From: an uncultured Pelagibacteraceae bacterium
GTDB taxonomy: Bacteria; Pseudomonadota; Alphaproteobacteria; Pelagibacterales; Pelagibacteraceae
Length of the DNA stretch: 64,000 nt
Assembly: GCA_902597055.1 (NCBI GenBank)
Contig: CACJWG010000001.1
Coordinates: 62,001 to 126,000 of the forward strand
Direction: 5' to 3'
Shown here: positions 9,511 to 17,228 of the stretch, piece after piece
How the letters are laid out: each line of letters opens with the position of its first letter
Numbering within the stretch: position 1 is the first letter of the stretch
Notes under the pieces: generated by a model
Seen by the model: the letters and a program-made list of their open reading frames with translations, nothing else
Told to the model about the DNA's origin: nothing
Databases searched by the model: none
Program-made: the position numbers and the translations under genes

Positions 9511-10263
9511 ATGAAAAATAAAAAAGAGATAAATGCGGGCATAATCATTATTGGAAATGAAGTTCTTTCAGGAAGGACTAAGGATATTAACACCAGCACT
9601 TTATCACTGTGGTTGAATTCGTTGGGTGTGCAGGTAAAGGAAGTAAGAATAATTCCAGATATTGAAAAAGATATTATAGAAACTATAAATACTTTTAAGA
9701 ATAAATTCTCGTACGTTTTTACAACAGGTGGAATAGGTCCAACCCATGATGATATAACTGCGGCCTCAGTATCAAAAGCTTTTAAAATAGAATATGGTTA
9801 TCATAAAGAGGCTTTTTCAATTTTAGAAAAATATTACAAGCCAAGTGAATTTAGCGAAGGTAGAAAAAAAATGGCTATGATGCCTGTAACTGCTAAACTT
9901 ATATTAAATCCTACAAGTGGTGCACCAGGATTTTATGTTGATAATGTTTTTTCCCTTCCAGGAGTTCCTTCTATCTTAAAGTCAATGCTTGGAGGTTTAG
10001 ATCATTTGATCACTGGTGGAGAACCAATTTTAAGTCATACAATAAATCTTAGAACAGTCGAAAGTGAAATTGCAAAATCTTTAACCAAAGTTCAAAATAA
10101 CAATCAAGATGTTGAAATTGGAAGTTATCCTTTCTTTCGTGCAGGAAAACTAGGTGTTTCTATTGTTGTAAGATCTACTGATAAAACTAAAATTGACACT
10201 TGTAATAATGAAATTTTGAAATTTGTTGAAGAACAAAAAATTCAAATAGTTAATGAGGTATAA
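9511..10263 (+). CDS. CinA-like / molybdopterin-binding (MoCF) domain protein
   Basis: 250 residues from the ATG giving MKNKKEINAGII; the open frame extends upstream, but only through the divergent sfsA. NAGIIIIGNEVLSGRTKD and TTGGIGPTHDDITAASVSKAF are the MoCF-domain motifs shared by CinA and MoeA/MogA; GAPGFYVDNVFSLPGVPSILKSM follows as in CinA. It lacks the C-terminal nicotinamide-nucleotide amidase domain of full CinA (about 400 residues). Related stand-alone proteins hydrolyse ADP-ribose or FAD-type pyrophosphates in some bacteria; the substrate here is unknown. Its last base is the first base of the next gene. Confidence 0.88.
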   Translation: MKNKKEINAGIIIIGNEVLSGRTKDINTSTLSLWLNSLGVQVKEVRIIPDIEKDIIETINTFKNKFSYVFTTGGIGPTHDDITAASVSKAFKIEYGYHKEAFSILEKYYKPSEFSEGRKKMAMMPVTAKLILNPTSGAPGFYVDNVFSLPGVPSILKSMLGGLDHLITGGEPILSHTINLRTVESEIAKSLTKVQNNNQDVEIGSYPFFRAGKLGVSIVVRSTDKTKIDTCNNEILKFVEEQKIQIVNEV

Positions 10264-10664
10264 TGTTATATTTTGCTTATGGTAGTAACCTTCATCAAGA
10301 TCAGATGAAAAAAAGATGTTCTGGTTGTAAGTATTTAAAAAAACATATTCTTCAAGATTATCGATTAACTTTTAGAAGCGAGTTATGTGTAGCGGATATA
10401 GAATATAAAAAAGGATCTAGTGTACAAGGAGCATTGTATGAAATAACAGATAAAGACGAGTCTTGTCTTGATAAATATGAAGATTTTCCTATTCTTTATA
10501 AAAAAATTTTTTTTAAATACGAGGGCAGGGAAGTAATGGCATACTCAATGGAAAAAAAAACTCCTTTTAAATATCCGAGCACAAGATATTTGAACATCAT
10601 TAAGCAAGGTTATAAAGACTGCGATCTAGATATAAAATTTTTAGCTGAAGCCTTAAAAGGTTAA
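10263..10664 (+). CDS. Gamma-glutamylcyclotransferase-like protein (GGCT/AIG2 fold)
   Basis: 133 residues. LYFAYGSNLHQDQM (2-15) is the YGSN substrate loop of the GGCT family, and LDKYEDFPILYKK carries the acidic residue that acts as catalyst in this fold. The family cyclises gamma-glutamyl amines or amino acids to 5-oxoproline; the exact substrate cannot be read. Cytoplasmic. Starts on the last base of the CinA-like gene and ends one base before azlC. Confidence 0.88.
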   Translation: MLYFAYGSNLHQDQMKKRCSGCKYLKKHILQDYRLTFRSELCVADIEYKKGSSVQGALYEITDKDESCLDKYEDFPILYKKIFFKYEGREVMAYSMEKKTPFKYPSTRYLNIIKQGYKDCDLDIKFLAEALKG

Positions 10665-10665
10665 G

Positions 10666-11352
10666 ATGTTATCAAAATTTCAAATCTTCAAGCTAGGTTT
10701 GTTTGATGTAGCTCCTCATTTGTTATCAGTGGTACCCTTTGGAATAATATTTGGAGCAATTGGTATTGAATTAGGTTTTGATCCAATCATGACTTATGCT
10801 ACTTCATTAATAATATTTGGGGGTGCTTCACAAATTGTCTTTTTACAACTGCTATCTGGTGGAGCATCCTCTCTTATTGCTATCACTTCAGTTGGTGTAA
10901 TAAATTCTAGACATTTACTTTATGGAGCTGTTTTATCAGAATATTTAAATAAGTTGTCATTAATAAAAAAACTTTTTATTTCATATTTTATTGTTGACCA
11001 AGGTTTTGCAGTTTCAAACATCTATTTTAAAAAAAACAAAGAGCAAAATTTTAATCATTACCATTTGTTAGGCTCAGGAATAACTCTCTGGATATGTTGG
11101 CAAATTTCTACAATAATTGGAATATTTTTAGGATCTATTGTCCCAGAAACATTAGGTTTAAAATTTGCTATCCCTTTAACTTTTATAGCAATTATTATTA
11201 ATGAATTAAGAAAATTAGATCATTTAATGGTCATGATTATTTCGGGTTTAGCTGCAACTTTTTTTTATAACGCACCATTTAAATCGTATATTTTAATCTC
11301 GCCCCTAATCGGTTTATTTGCGGCTTATCTAATATTAAAATTTAAAAAATGA
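10666..11352 (+). CDS. azlC: AzlC family branched-chain amino acid exporter, large subunit
   Basis: 228 residues with about seven membrane segments. SVVPFGIIFGAIGIELGFDP, IIFGGASQIVFLQLL and the SRHLLYGAVLSEYL stretch are the AzlC family core. AzlC works with the small membrane protein AzlD, encoded next with a 4-base overlap, to export branched-chain amino acids or analogues; the actual cargo in this organism is unknown. Confidence 0.93.
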   Translation: MLSKFQIFKLGLFDVAPHLLSVVPFGIIFGAIGIELGFDPIMTYATSLIIFGGASQIVFLQLLSGGASSLIAITSVGVINSRHLLYGAVLSEYLNKLSLIKKLFISYFIVDQGFAVSNIYFKKNKEQNFNHYHLLGSGITLWICWQISTIIGIFLGSIVPETLGLKFAIPLTFIAIIINELRKLDHLMVMIISGLAATFFYNAPFKSYILISPLIGLFAAYLILKFKK

Positions 11353-11660
11353 CTTGGACTTCAATATTTATTGCAGGATTTATTACTTACCTTACTAGAA
11401 TGGGAATGATTACATTAATAGATAAAGATGTTTTTAATGAAAATTTTAGAAAGATTTTAAATTATGTTCCCTCAGTTGTTTTTCCATCTATAATCTTTCC
11501 AGGCATTCTTTTAGATGATTTTGGAACATTAGTAGCTATTACGGATCCTAAAATTTATGGTGCTCTTACAGCAATAATTGTTGGACTTTTTTCAAGAAAT
11601 GTAATTCTTACCATTATATCAGGTTTAATATCATATTGGTTTATAATATTCTTTTTGTAG
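11349..11660 (+). CDS. azlD: AzlD family small membrane protein
   Basis: 103 residues, three to four membrane segments. FIAGFITYLTRMGM and VPSVVFPSIIFPGIL match AzlD, the small partner of AzlC. It overlaps azlC by 4 bases (ATGA). Only 11 bases separate its stop from that of the convergent GMC oxidoreductase. Confidence 0.92.
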   Translation: MTWTSIFIAGFITYLTRMGMITLIDKDVFNENFRKILNYVPSVVFPSIIFPGILLDDFGTLVAITDPKIYGALTAIIVGLFSRNVILTIISGLISYWFIIFFL

Positions 11661-11671
11661 TAATCGAAAAT

Positions 11672-13114
11672 TTAAATGATAAAATTTTTTGAAAAATGTT
11701 TTTTTAAACGAAGAGTTAATTGAATAATTGTAAAGGTTGGATTTGCATGTCCTCCTGTAGGAAAAACTGAACTTCCAATTACATAAATATTTTTTGAACC
11801 ATGTATTTTTAAATTCTGGTCAACTACAGAGTTTTTCTCATCATTCCCCATTCTGGTCCCACCCATATGATGCCAACCTGACTCCGAAACATATTTTATA
11901 TTGTCTTCAAAAAGAAATTCTTCACCAATTAATCTTCCAAAGTTTTTTTCAATCAAAAATTCACCTATTTTTTCAAACATTACTCTAGCTGTTTTTCTTA
12001 CTAAGTCGGATTTTTTGTAAATTAACATTGCTCTATTATTACCAAATTCATCTTTCTCGCCGGTTAAAACAATTTTGTTTGAAATTTCTGGTTCTTGTTC
12101 CCATGATGAATATATGGTTGCTCCACACAACAATTTTTTTTCGAATTTACTTAATAATTTTTTCGATATTTTAGGAGATAAACACAAAAGATTTTTAGCT
12201 ACATTTTTTAAATTAGTATTAGATCTTTCATGAGTAACTAACCAGCAGCATGAATTTGATATTTTTTCTTTATTAATTAGTTTATTGGTTGGTGCAAAAC
12301 TGTAAGTTTGAGAGTTATCTCCTGCATCAAACATATTTACCCACGGATCAAAACTGCTATTTAAATTTTTTTTTAATCTTTCGTGATCAACAATCGCTTG
12401 ACCAAGCACCTTAAATGGATGTTCAAACCAATAATTACCGATTGGTAAATTTTTTGAAAATAAATCTTTATTTTTGGATTTTTCCAGAAGCAAAATTCTA
12501 GAGTTTTCTATTCCGCCTGTAGCCAAAACAAATATTTTACCATTTAATTTAAAAAAGTTTTTATCATCTTTAGAGTAACATTTTACATTTTTAGTATAAA
12601 AATTTTCACCGTTTATTTCAGTCATAGTAGTTCTTAAAAATAAATGAATATTTCTTGAATCTTTTATTTGAGGAAAATAATCATCAGAAAAATTTGACTT
12701 TGATTGTTGATATTCAATTATATCTAAGTCTTCATTTAAATTTTCATTTCTGAATGAATTTTTTATTTTAAAAATTTTTGCAGTTTCTGAGCTATATTCA
12801 TCTAAATCTTTTTTTTCTATTGGCCATTTTAAAAAATCATGTTTATCGAGATTTCTACATGAACCACCCCAATGACCAGTTGTTCCACCAAACATAGAGA
12901 GTCTAGCTTCATCTAGATCTCTTGGAAAATCACCTTCTACACTTCCCTTATAATATTGTTGTGAATTTTCTGAATAATACCTTTCACCAGATTCAACCAA
13001 TGCAACTTTTAAATCAGTTTTATTAAATTGAAGAGATAAAGTAATACCAGCTGGTCCAGCTCCTATTATTACAATATCATAATCTAAATTTTTTGAATTT
13101 TCATTGGCTAACAT
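11672..13114 (-). CDS. GMC-family FAD-dependent oxidoreductase
   Basis: 480 residues. A Rossmann FAD site GAGPAG (18-23) follows DYDIVIIG; GGTTGHWGGSCRNLD is the flavin-contact segment. The C-terminal GMC domain has GWHHMGGTRMG and GGHANPTFT (454-462), with His456 and Asn458 in the places of the catalytic pair. Family members oxidise alcohols, sugars or polyols. It has no signal peptide of its own. The preceding gene, ending one base before this start, encodes a 47-residue protein with a twin-arginine motif, so the enzyme may be exported as a passenger. The substrate is unknown; nearby surface-sugar genes are suggestive only. Confidence 0.93.
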   Translation of the reverse strand: MLANENSKNLDYDIVIIGAGPAGITLSLQFNKTDLKVALVESGERYYSENSQQYYKGSVEGDFPRDLDEARLSMFGGTTGHWGGSCRNLDKHDFLKWPIEKKDLDEYSSETAKIFKIKNSFRNENLNEDLDIIEYQQSKSNFSDDYFPQIKDSRNIHLFLRTTMTEINGENFYTKNVKCYSKDDKNFFKLNGKIFVLATGGIENSRILLLEKSKNKDLFSKNLPIGNYWFEHPFKVLGQAIVDHERLKKNLNSSFDPWVNMFDAGDNSQTYSFAPTNKLINKEKISNSCCWLVTHERSNTNLKNVAKNLLCLSPKISKKLLSKFEKKLLCGATIYSSWEQEPEISNKIVLTGEKDEFGNNRAMLIYKKSDLVRKTARVMFEKIGEFLIEKNFGRLIGEEFLFEDNIKYVSESGWHHMGGTRMGNDEKNSVVDQNLKIHGSKNIYVIGSSVFPTGGHANPTFTIIQLTLRLKKHFSKNFII

Positions 13115-13258
13115 TTAAATATCTTCATTAGATAATAACCAATATTTATTACCAATTTTAACTTTTTTAATAATATTATTATTTTCTATAAATTTAGGTT
13201 TAATTAAAAAAAATAAAGTTGAAATTATAGAATAATATAAAAATTTTCTTCTTTTCAT
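13115..13258 (-). CDS. 47-residue Tat-signal small protein, putative partner of the GMC oxidoreductase
   Basis: A short open frame reads MKRRKFLYYSIISTLFFLIKP, then a polar tail ending KIGNKYWLLSNEDI. The start is a compact twin-arginine (RRKFL) motif and a hydrophobic run (about 8-20), as in Tat signal peptides. Its TAA is followed at once by the ATG of the oxidoreductase, which strongly suggests translational coupling. Several GMC dehydrogenases (gluconate, sorbitol and fructose types) have a small Tat-signal subunit that carries the catalytic subunit to the periplasm; this one would be much smaller than those. The tail after the signal is only about 25 residues. Family not recognised. Confidence 0.6.
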   Translation of the reverse strand: MKRRKFLYYSIISTLFFLIKPKFIENNNIIKKVKIGNKYWLLSNEDI

Positions 13259-13267
13259 AATTTAAAA

Positions 13268-13531
13268 TTATACTTTTAGATGATAATAATAGTTTTGTAA
13301 ATTTTTTAGATCTAAGAATTTGATAAGTTTTATAGGCATTAATTTAAGTAGACATATTGTAATTTCAAAGTTTAAAAAAATATAGTAAGAATAAACATCA
13401 AAAATATAAAAAATAAAATTCGATTTTTTAATGACAAAAAAAAATTTTTTTAAATATCTCATAATTTTTTTTACTTTTCTTATATTCATAATTTTTTCAG
13501 TTAATTTCACTTTTGGTTTTTTACAAAACAA
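13268..13531 (-). CDS. Uncertain short ORF upstream of the Tat/GMC pair, possible gene remnant
   Basis: 87 codons at most; an internal ATG at 13462 gives 64 residues (MRYLKKFFFVIKKSN...). It ends 9 bases before the Tat-signal gene, in operon-like position. The pattern KKFFFVIKK, then a hydrophobic stretch ending CLLKLMPIKLIKFLDLK, faintly resembles the N-terminus of lasso-peptide B2/transglutaminase-like (PF13471) proteins, but the Cys-His catalytic part is absent. It overlaps the 94-residue gene on the other strand. Very AT-rich; it could be chance. Confidence 0.25.
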   Translation of the reverse strand: MFCKKPKVKLTEKIMNIRKVKKIMRYLKKFFFVIKKSNFIFYIFDVYSYYIFLNFEITICLLKLMPIKLIKFLDLKNLQNYYYHLKV

Positions 13532-13715
13532 AATAGTTTCGATTATAAATTCTGGAAAGTTTGAAAATTATATTATGCATAGATTAGATCATTATTTAGA
13601 AAAAGCTGGTCAAGGAGAACTTTCACAACAAGAAATAGATAAATATTCGATAATTTTAGATAAGATTTACAAGAAGTATAAGCCAGTAATTGAAAATTTA
13701 AAAAAAAATAACTGA
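13431..13715 (+). CDS. Small membrane-anchored protein of unknown function
   Basis: 94 residues. A Lys-containing start (MTKKNFFKYL) precedes one strongly hydrophobic segment (about 8-32), then a charged helical tail with QGELSQQEIDKYSIILDKIYKKYKP. The layout fits an inner-membrane anchor with a soluble helix outside, or an uncleaved signal. It ends 23 bases before the GT-C-like membrane protein and may be cotranscribed with it. The balanced, amphipathic tail argues that it is a real gene. No family recognised. Confidence 0.6.
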   Translation: MTKKNFFKYLIIFFTFLIFIIFSVNFTFGFLQNKIVSIINSGKFENYIMHRLDHYLEKAGQGELSQQEIDKYSIILDKIYKKYKPVIENLKKNN

Positions 13716-13738
13716 GAAGACTTTATACTTAATCAGAA

Positions 13739-15289
13739 ATGAAGCTTACTTTAGATATAAAAATAGCAATATTTATCTTTTTTCTTAGCTTAGTAGGTAC
13801 AATTTTTCAGTCTTTATACATTTATGACTCTTTTCATTGGGCAGTAATTCAAAGTTCAGTTGATTTTAATAATGGTCTGTTACCATACAAAGATTTTTTC
13901 GTACATTATGGACCTCTCCATACTTTAAATAATTCCTTAGCTCTTTATTTTTCAAATAATGATTTGATAAGCACCATGGTTTTATCTGGTATATCATTTT
14001 CTTTAGGCAATATCTTAATTTTTTTAATTTCAAAGAAAGTTTTTGATTTAAAATTTTCAATTTATTTACCAATAATAATTTTTTTATTACATCCTTATTC
14101 AAATCAACCCTGGCCAAACTATCAATTTCTTTTTTTTATAACATGCTCCTTGTTGTTTCTTTTTTACAAAAAAAGTTTTTATCTGTTTCTTTCAGGACTT
14201 TTCTTATCTTTATCTAGCTTAACTTATGAAAATTTCTTAATTATAACGCCTTTAATACTAATTTTATATTTCTGGGTTAACCATAATTTAAGAGATAATT
14301 TATTTTTATTCTTAGGCTTTGTTTTGCCTTTAGCATTTTTCCATCTATACCTATTTCATTTGAATTTACACTCTTACTGGTTCAAAACCTTTGATTTAAA
14401 CTCGGTTTTTTTAGAAATAAATGGAACTTCTTTGAAAGAATTAATTTTTACTTTTTTTTATGAATTTTTTTATAAAAGTTTTTTCAATATTTTTTCGGAA
14501 AGTTATTTTTTAATATTTTTTTTAATATTAATTTCATGTTTATTTTTTTTATTTTCAATATTTCTTAAATTTAAAAAAAAAGAAAATATTTCTCAACAAG
14601 ATAAGTATCTTTTTGTAATATCTATAATTTCAATTCTGATGTTAGGATCTGCCTTACACAAAATAAATATTTTTAGATTTTCAACTGGTCCAATTATTGG
14701 AGTAGTAGTTTTGATCTTTGTAATTGAAAAATATATATTTAAATACAAAAATATAATTTTGTTTTTTTTAATTTCTTTATTGTTTTCGTCTGCGTTTGTT
14801 CCGTATAAGCAAGAAAACAACAGATTTTTCCCAAATTTTGAGCAAGTAAAATCTAGTTATAATGAAAAAAGTATTGATTTATTTAAATCTCAAAAATGGA
14901 GCAATGAAACCTGGTCTTTTATTTTAAAAATCGATGAAACAAGTAAAAACATTAAAACTAGATGTAATAACGTAGAATATTTTTTAAACTTCACAAAAGA
15001 TGGATTCATTTACATGATTTCAAAAAAATATTTAGACACAAATCAATATATTTATTGGTATGATAGAACAAAATTCTTTGAGAAACTAAATAACCATTTT
15101 AATTCTGATATGGATAAACTTTTAAAAAAATCAATTATTGAAAAAAATACTTTAATATTTGTTGACAGTAGAAATATAAATTATTTAAAGAAAAACTTTG
15201 ACTTTAAAAATTTTAAAATAAAAGACCTTCCATATACATATCAACAAAAAAGCAATTTTTTTATATATCCAAAAAAATGTGATTATTAA
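13739..15289 (+). CDS. Polytopic membrane protein, GT-C (PMT/ArnT)-like glycosyltransferase
   Basis: 516 residues with about ten membrane segments. The first periplasmic loop carries an acidic YDSFHWAVIQ motif and GLLPYKDFFVHYGPL, as in GT-C enzymes that use polyprenyl-phosphate sugars at the periplasmic face of the membrane. A soluble C-terminal part (about 380-516) follows, with ETWSFILKIDE and ITYWYDR-like stretches. The DPM1-like enzyme encoded next on the opposite strand could make its lipid-linked donor. No donor or acceptor can be named. Confidence 0.7.
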   Translation: MKLTLDIKIAIFIFFLSLVGTIFQSLYIYDSFHWAVIQSSVDFNNGLLPYKDFFVHYGPLHTLNNSLALYFSNNDLISTMVLSGISFSLGNILIFLISKKVFDLKFSIYLPIIIFLLHPYSNQPWPNYQFLFFITCSLLFLFYKKSFYLFLSGLFLSLSSLTYENFLIITPLILILYFWVNHNLRDNLFLFLGFVLPLAFFHLYLFHLNLHSYWFKTFDLNSVFLEINGTSLKELIFTFFYEFFYKSFFNIFSESYFLIFFLILISCLFFLFSIFLKFKKKENISQQDKYLFVISIISILMLGSALHKINIFRFSTGPIIGVVVLIFVIEKYIFKYKNIILFFLISLLFSSAFVPYKQENNRFFPNFEQVKSSYNEKSIDLFKSQKWSNETWSFILKIDETSKNIKTRCNNVEYFLNFTKDGFIYMISKKYLDTNQYIYWYDRTKFFEKLNNHFNSDMDKLLKKSIIEKNTLIFVDSRNINYLKKNFDFKNFKIKDLPYTYQQKSNFFIYPKKCDY

Positions 15290-15299
15290 CCAAAAAATC

Positions 15300-16010
15300 T
15301 TAATTTTTATTAATTTTTGTACTAAAGTAAAGTTTAACCAAGCCAATAAAAGAGTTTAGTATTTCATTAAAATTAACTTTACTCTCACCCCTTACTCTAT
15401 TGACAAAAATTGTAGGTATTTCAGATATCTTAAAGTTATTTTTATAAAGTTCTAAAACAATTTCTGATAAAAGTATAAATCCAGTTGACTTTGAATACTC
15501 ACATTTTTTTATGACGTGTTTCGCAGCATTTTTATCATAAAACCTAAAACCATTCGTATAGTCATTGATCGGTACTTTAAGCAAAAATTTAGCTAAAAAA
15601 TTGGAAAATTTTGACAACAAATGTCTACTTAATGGCCAATTTATAATTTTGCTTCCCTCAACATATCTACTTGCAATAAGAAAATTCAAATTTTCCTTTT
15701 GAAAATAATCAATATTCTTTTTTAATTCTTTTGGATCGTGTGAAAAGTCTGCATCCATCTCAATGAAAATTTTATTTTTTTCTTTTAATAGGCCCTCTTT
15801 AATACCCTCCAAAACAGCTGATCCTCTACCTAATTTTGATCCTCTGTGAATATAGCTTACATTATCAATTTTTTTTAAAGCATCCAATTTGTCGACAGAG
15901 TCATCAACAACAACTATATTTACGTTTTCTATAAGTTTAGTAATTTCTTCAATTAATTTGAAAATATTTTCTTTTTCATTATAAGTTGGAATAATAATAC
16001 AGATCATCAA
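15300..16010 (-). CDS. Family 2 glycosyltransferase, polyprenol-phosphate mannosyltransferase-like
   Basis: 236 residues with a GT-A fold. CIIIPTYNEKENI at the start, VVVDDSVDKLD, GRGSAVLEGI, the metal-binding EMDADFSHDP and ASRYVEGS are the dolichyl-phosphate mannose synthase (DPM1) pattern; DYTNGFRFYD is also typical. It lacks the C-terminal membrane helices of longer relatives, so it is the soluble type. Expected reaction: sugar from a nucleotide to polyprenyl phosphate, feeding GT-C enzymes such as those at 13.7 and 19.2 kb. Which sugar is moved is not known. Confidence 0.88.
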   Translation of the reverse strand: MMICIIIPTYNEKENIFKLIEEITKLIENVNIVVVDDSVDKLDALKKIDNVSYIHRGSKLGRGSAVLEGIKEGLLKEKNKIFIEMDADFSHDPKELKKNIDYFQKENLNFLIASRYVEGSKIINWPLSRHLLSKFSNFLAKFLLKVPINDYTNGFRFYDKNAAKHVIKKCEYSKSTGFILLSEIVLELYKNNFKISEIPTIFVNRVRGESKVNFNEILNSFIGLVKLYFSTKINKN

Positions 16011-16055
16011 AATTTAATTAATGTATTTTAAATTAAAAAATATAAAATAACTACA

Positions 16056-17228
16056 ATGAAAAGCAGAATAATTTATCCTCTACTAGAAAATGCATTTAAC
16101 AAATCAGATATTAAAGAGGCACAAAAGGTAATAAATACTCAACGGCTTACTATGTCAGTGATTACCTCAAGATTTGAAAAAGAGTTTGCTAAGTATTTTG
16201 GGTCTAAATATGCTGTAATGGTTAATTCTGGATCCTCTGCAAATTTATTATCAGTTTTTGTTGCAAAGTATCTACACAAAATAAAGAATAATGATGAGGC
16301 AATAATACCATCTGTTTGCTGGTCAACATCTTTATGGCCGATTGTCCAAGCAGGTTTGAAACCAGTTTTTGTAGATGTAAATTTAAAAAATTACAATGCT
16401 TTAATTGATCAAATAATTTCTAAGATAAACCGTAAAACGAAATTAATTATGTTAGTTCATGTTTTAGGCACCTCAATTGATGTAGTAAAACTAAAGAATA
16501 AAATTAAAGGTAAAAAAATTGTTATAATTGAAGACACATGTGAGTCTCTTGGAGCTAAATTAAATAACAAATATTTAGGAAATTTTGGAGATTTTGCGTC
16601 CTATTCATTTTATTATTCACATCAAATAACGTGTGGTGAGGGAGGAATGGTAACTACAAATAGTAAAAAAAATTATAACCTTTTAAAGATTATGAGAGCT
16701 CACGGGTGGGATCGTGATTTAAATAAAAAAAATGAAAAAAATTTTAATTTTGTAAATATGGGTTTTAACTTAAGACCTCTAGAGGTATCAGCTGCTATTG
16801 CATCGAACCAGCTAAAAAGACTAAAGTCATTTGCATTTGTGAGAGACTTAAATCGGAATAATATTATAAATTATTTAAAAAGACACAAAAATTGGGATAA
16901 TCAATTCAGATTTGTTGAGCCTGAAAAAAACTCTACACCTTCATGGTTTGGTTTACCTATGCTTATTACCAAGAAGTATTTAAGATTCAAAAAAAATATA
17001 ATCAAAAATTTAAATAACAAAGGTATTGAGACCAGACCAATTATCAGCGGTAATTTTCTTAATCAAAAAGCTGCTTATATTTACAAGTTAAAAAATAAAA
17101 AAGACTATTTCCCAAATGCAGATTATATTGAAAAAGCCGGATTTTTTATTGGTCTACATACGAAACTTACATCCAAAAAAAAAATTAAAATATTATCAAA
17201 TGAACTTTTGAGAATAAAAATTGATTAA
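16056..17228 (+). CDS. DegT/DnrJ/EryC1-family protein, ColD/RfbH-like sugar 3-dehydratase
   Basis: 390 residues, PLP-dependent fold. VNSGSSANLLS (57-66), VFVDVNLKNYN (104-113), IEDTCESLGAK (158-168) and FYYSHQITCGEGG (185-197) align with the family. In aminotransferases of this family the residue at 189 is the PLP-binding lysine; here it is His. That change is the known mark of GDP-4-keto-6-deoxymannose 3-dehydratase (ColD) and of the E1/RfbH enzymes that make 3,6-dideoxyhexoses. QRLTMS near 29-34 resembles their LTMG motif. The length matches ColD (about 390), and too few Cys are present for the Fe-S cluster of E1. It overlaps the next gene by 8 bases. The substrate is inferred. Confidence 0.85.
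   Translation: MKSRIIYPLLENAFNKSDIKEAQKVINTQRLTMSVITSRFEKEFAKYFGSKYAVMVNSGSSANLLSVFVAKYLHKIKNNDEAIIPSVCWSTSLWPIVQAGLKPVFVDVNLKNYNALIDQIISKINRKTKLIMLVHVLGTSIDVVKLKNKIKGKKIVIIEDTCESLGAKLNNKYLGNFGDFASYSFYYSHQITCGEGGMVTTNSKKNYNLLKIMRAHGWDRDLNKKNEKNFNFVNMGFNLRPLEVSAAIASNQLKRLKSFAFVRDLNRNNIINYLKRHKNWDNQFRFVEPEKNSTPSWFGLPMLITKKYLRFKKNIIKNLNNKGIETRPIISGNFLNQKAAYIYKLKNKKDYFPNADYIEKAGFFIGLHTKLTSKKKIKILSNELLRIKID

Noticed and set aside
9489-9599. Longer N-terminus of SfsA (37 extra residues)
   Set aside because: Hydrophobic and not part of the family; overlaps the CinA-like gene, whose own motifs begin there.
11661-11700. Terminator between azlD and the GMC gene (AAAATTT repeats)
   Set aside because: Pure A/T pairing is expected by chance in this DNA and would be unstable.
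16541-16660. PLP lysine loss in the DegT protein as a frameshift or sequencing error
   Set aside because: The frame is intact on both sides and the His fits the known ColD/RfbH pattern, so it was taken as real.
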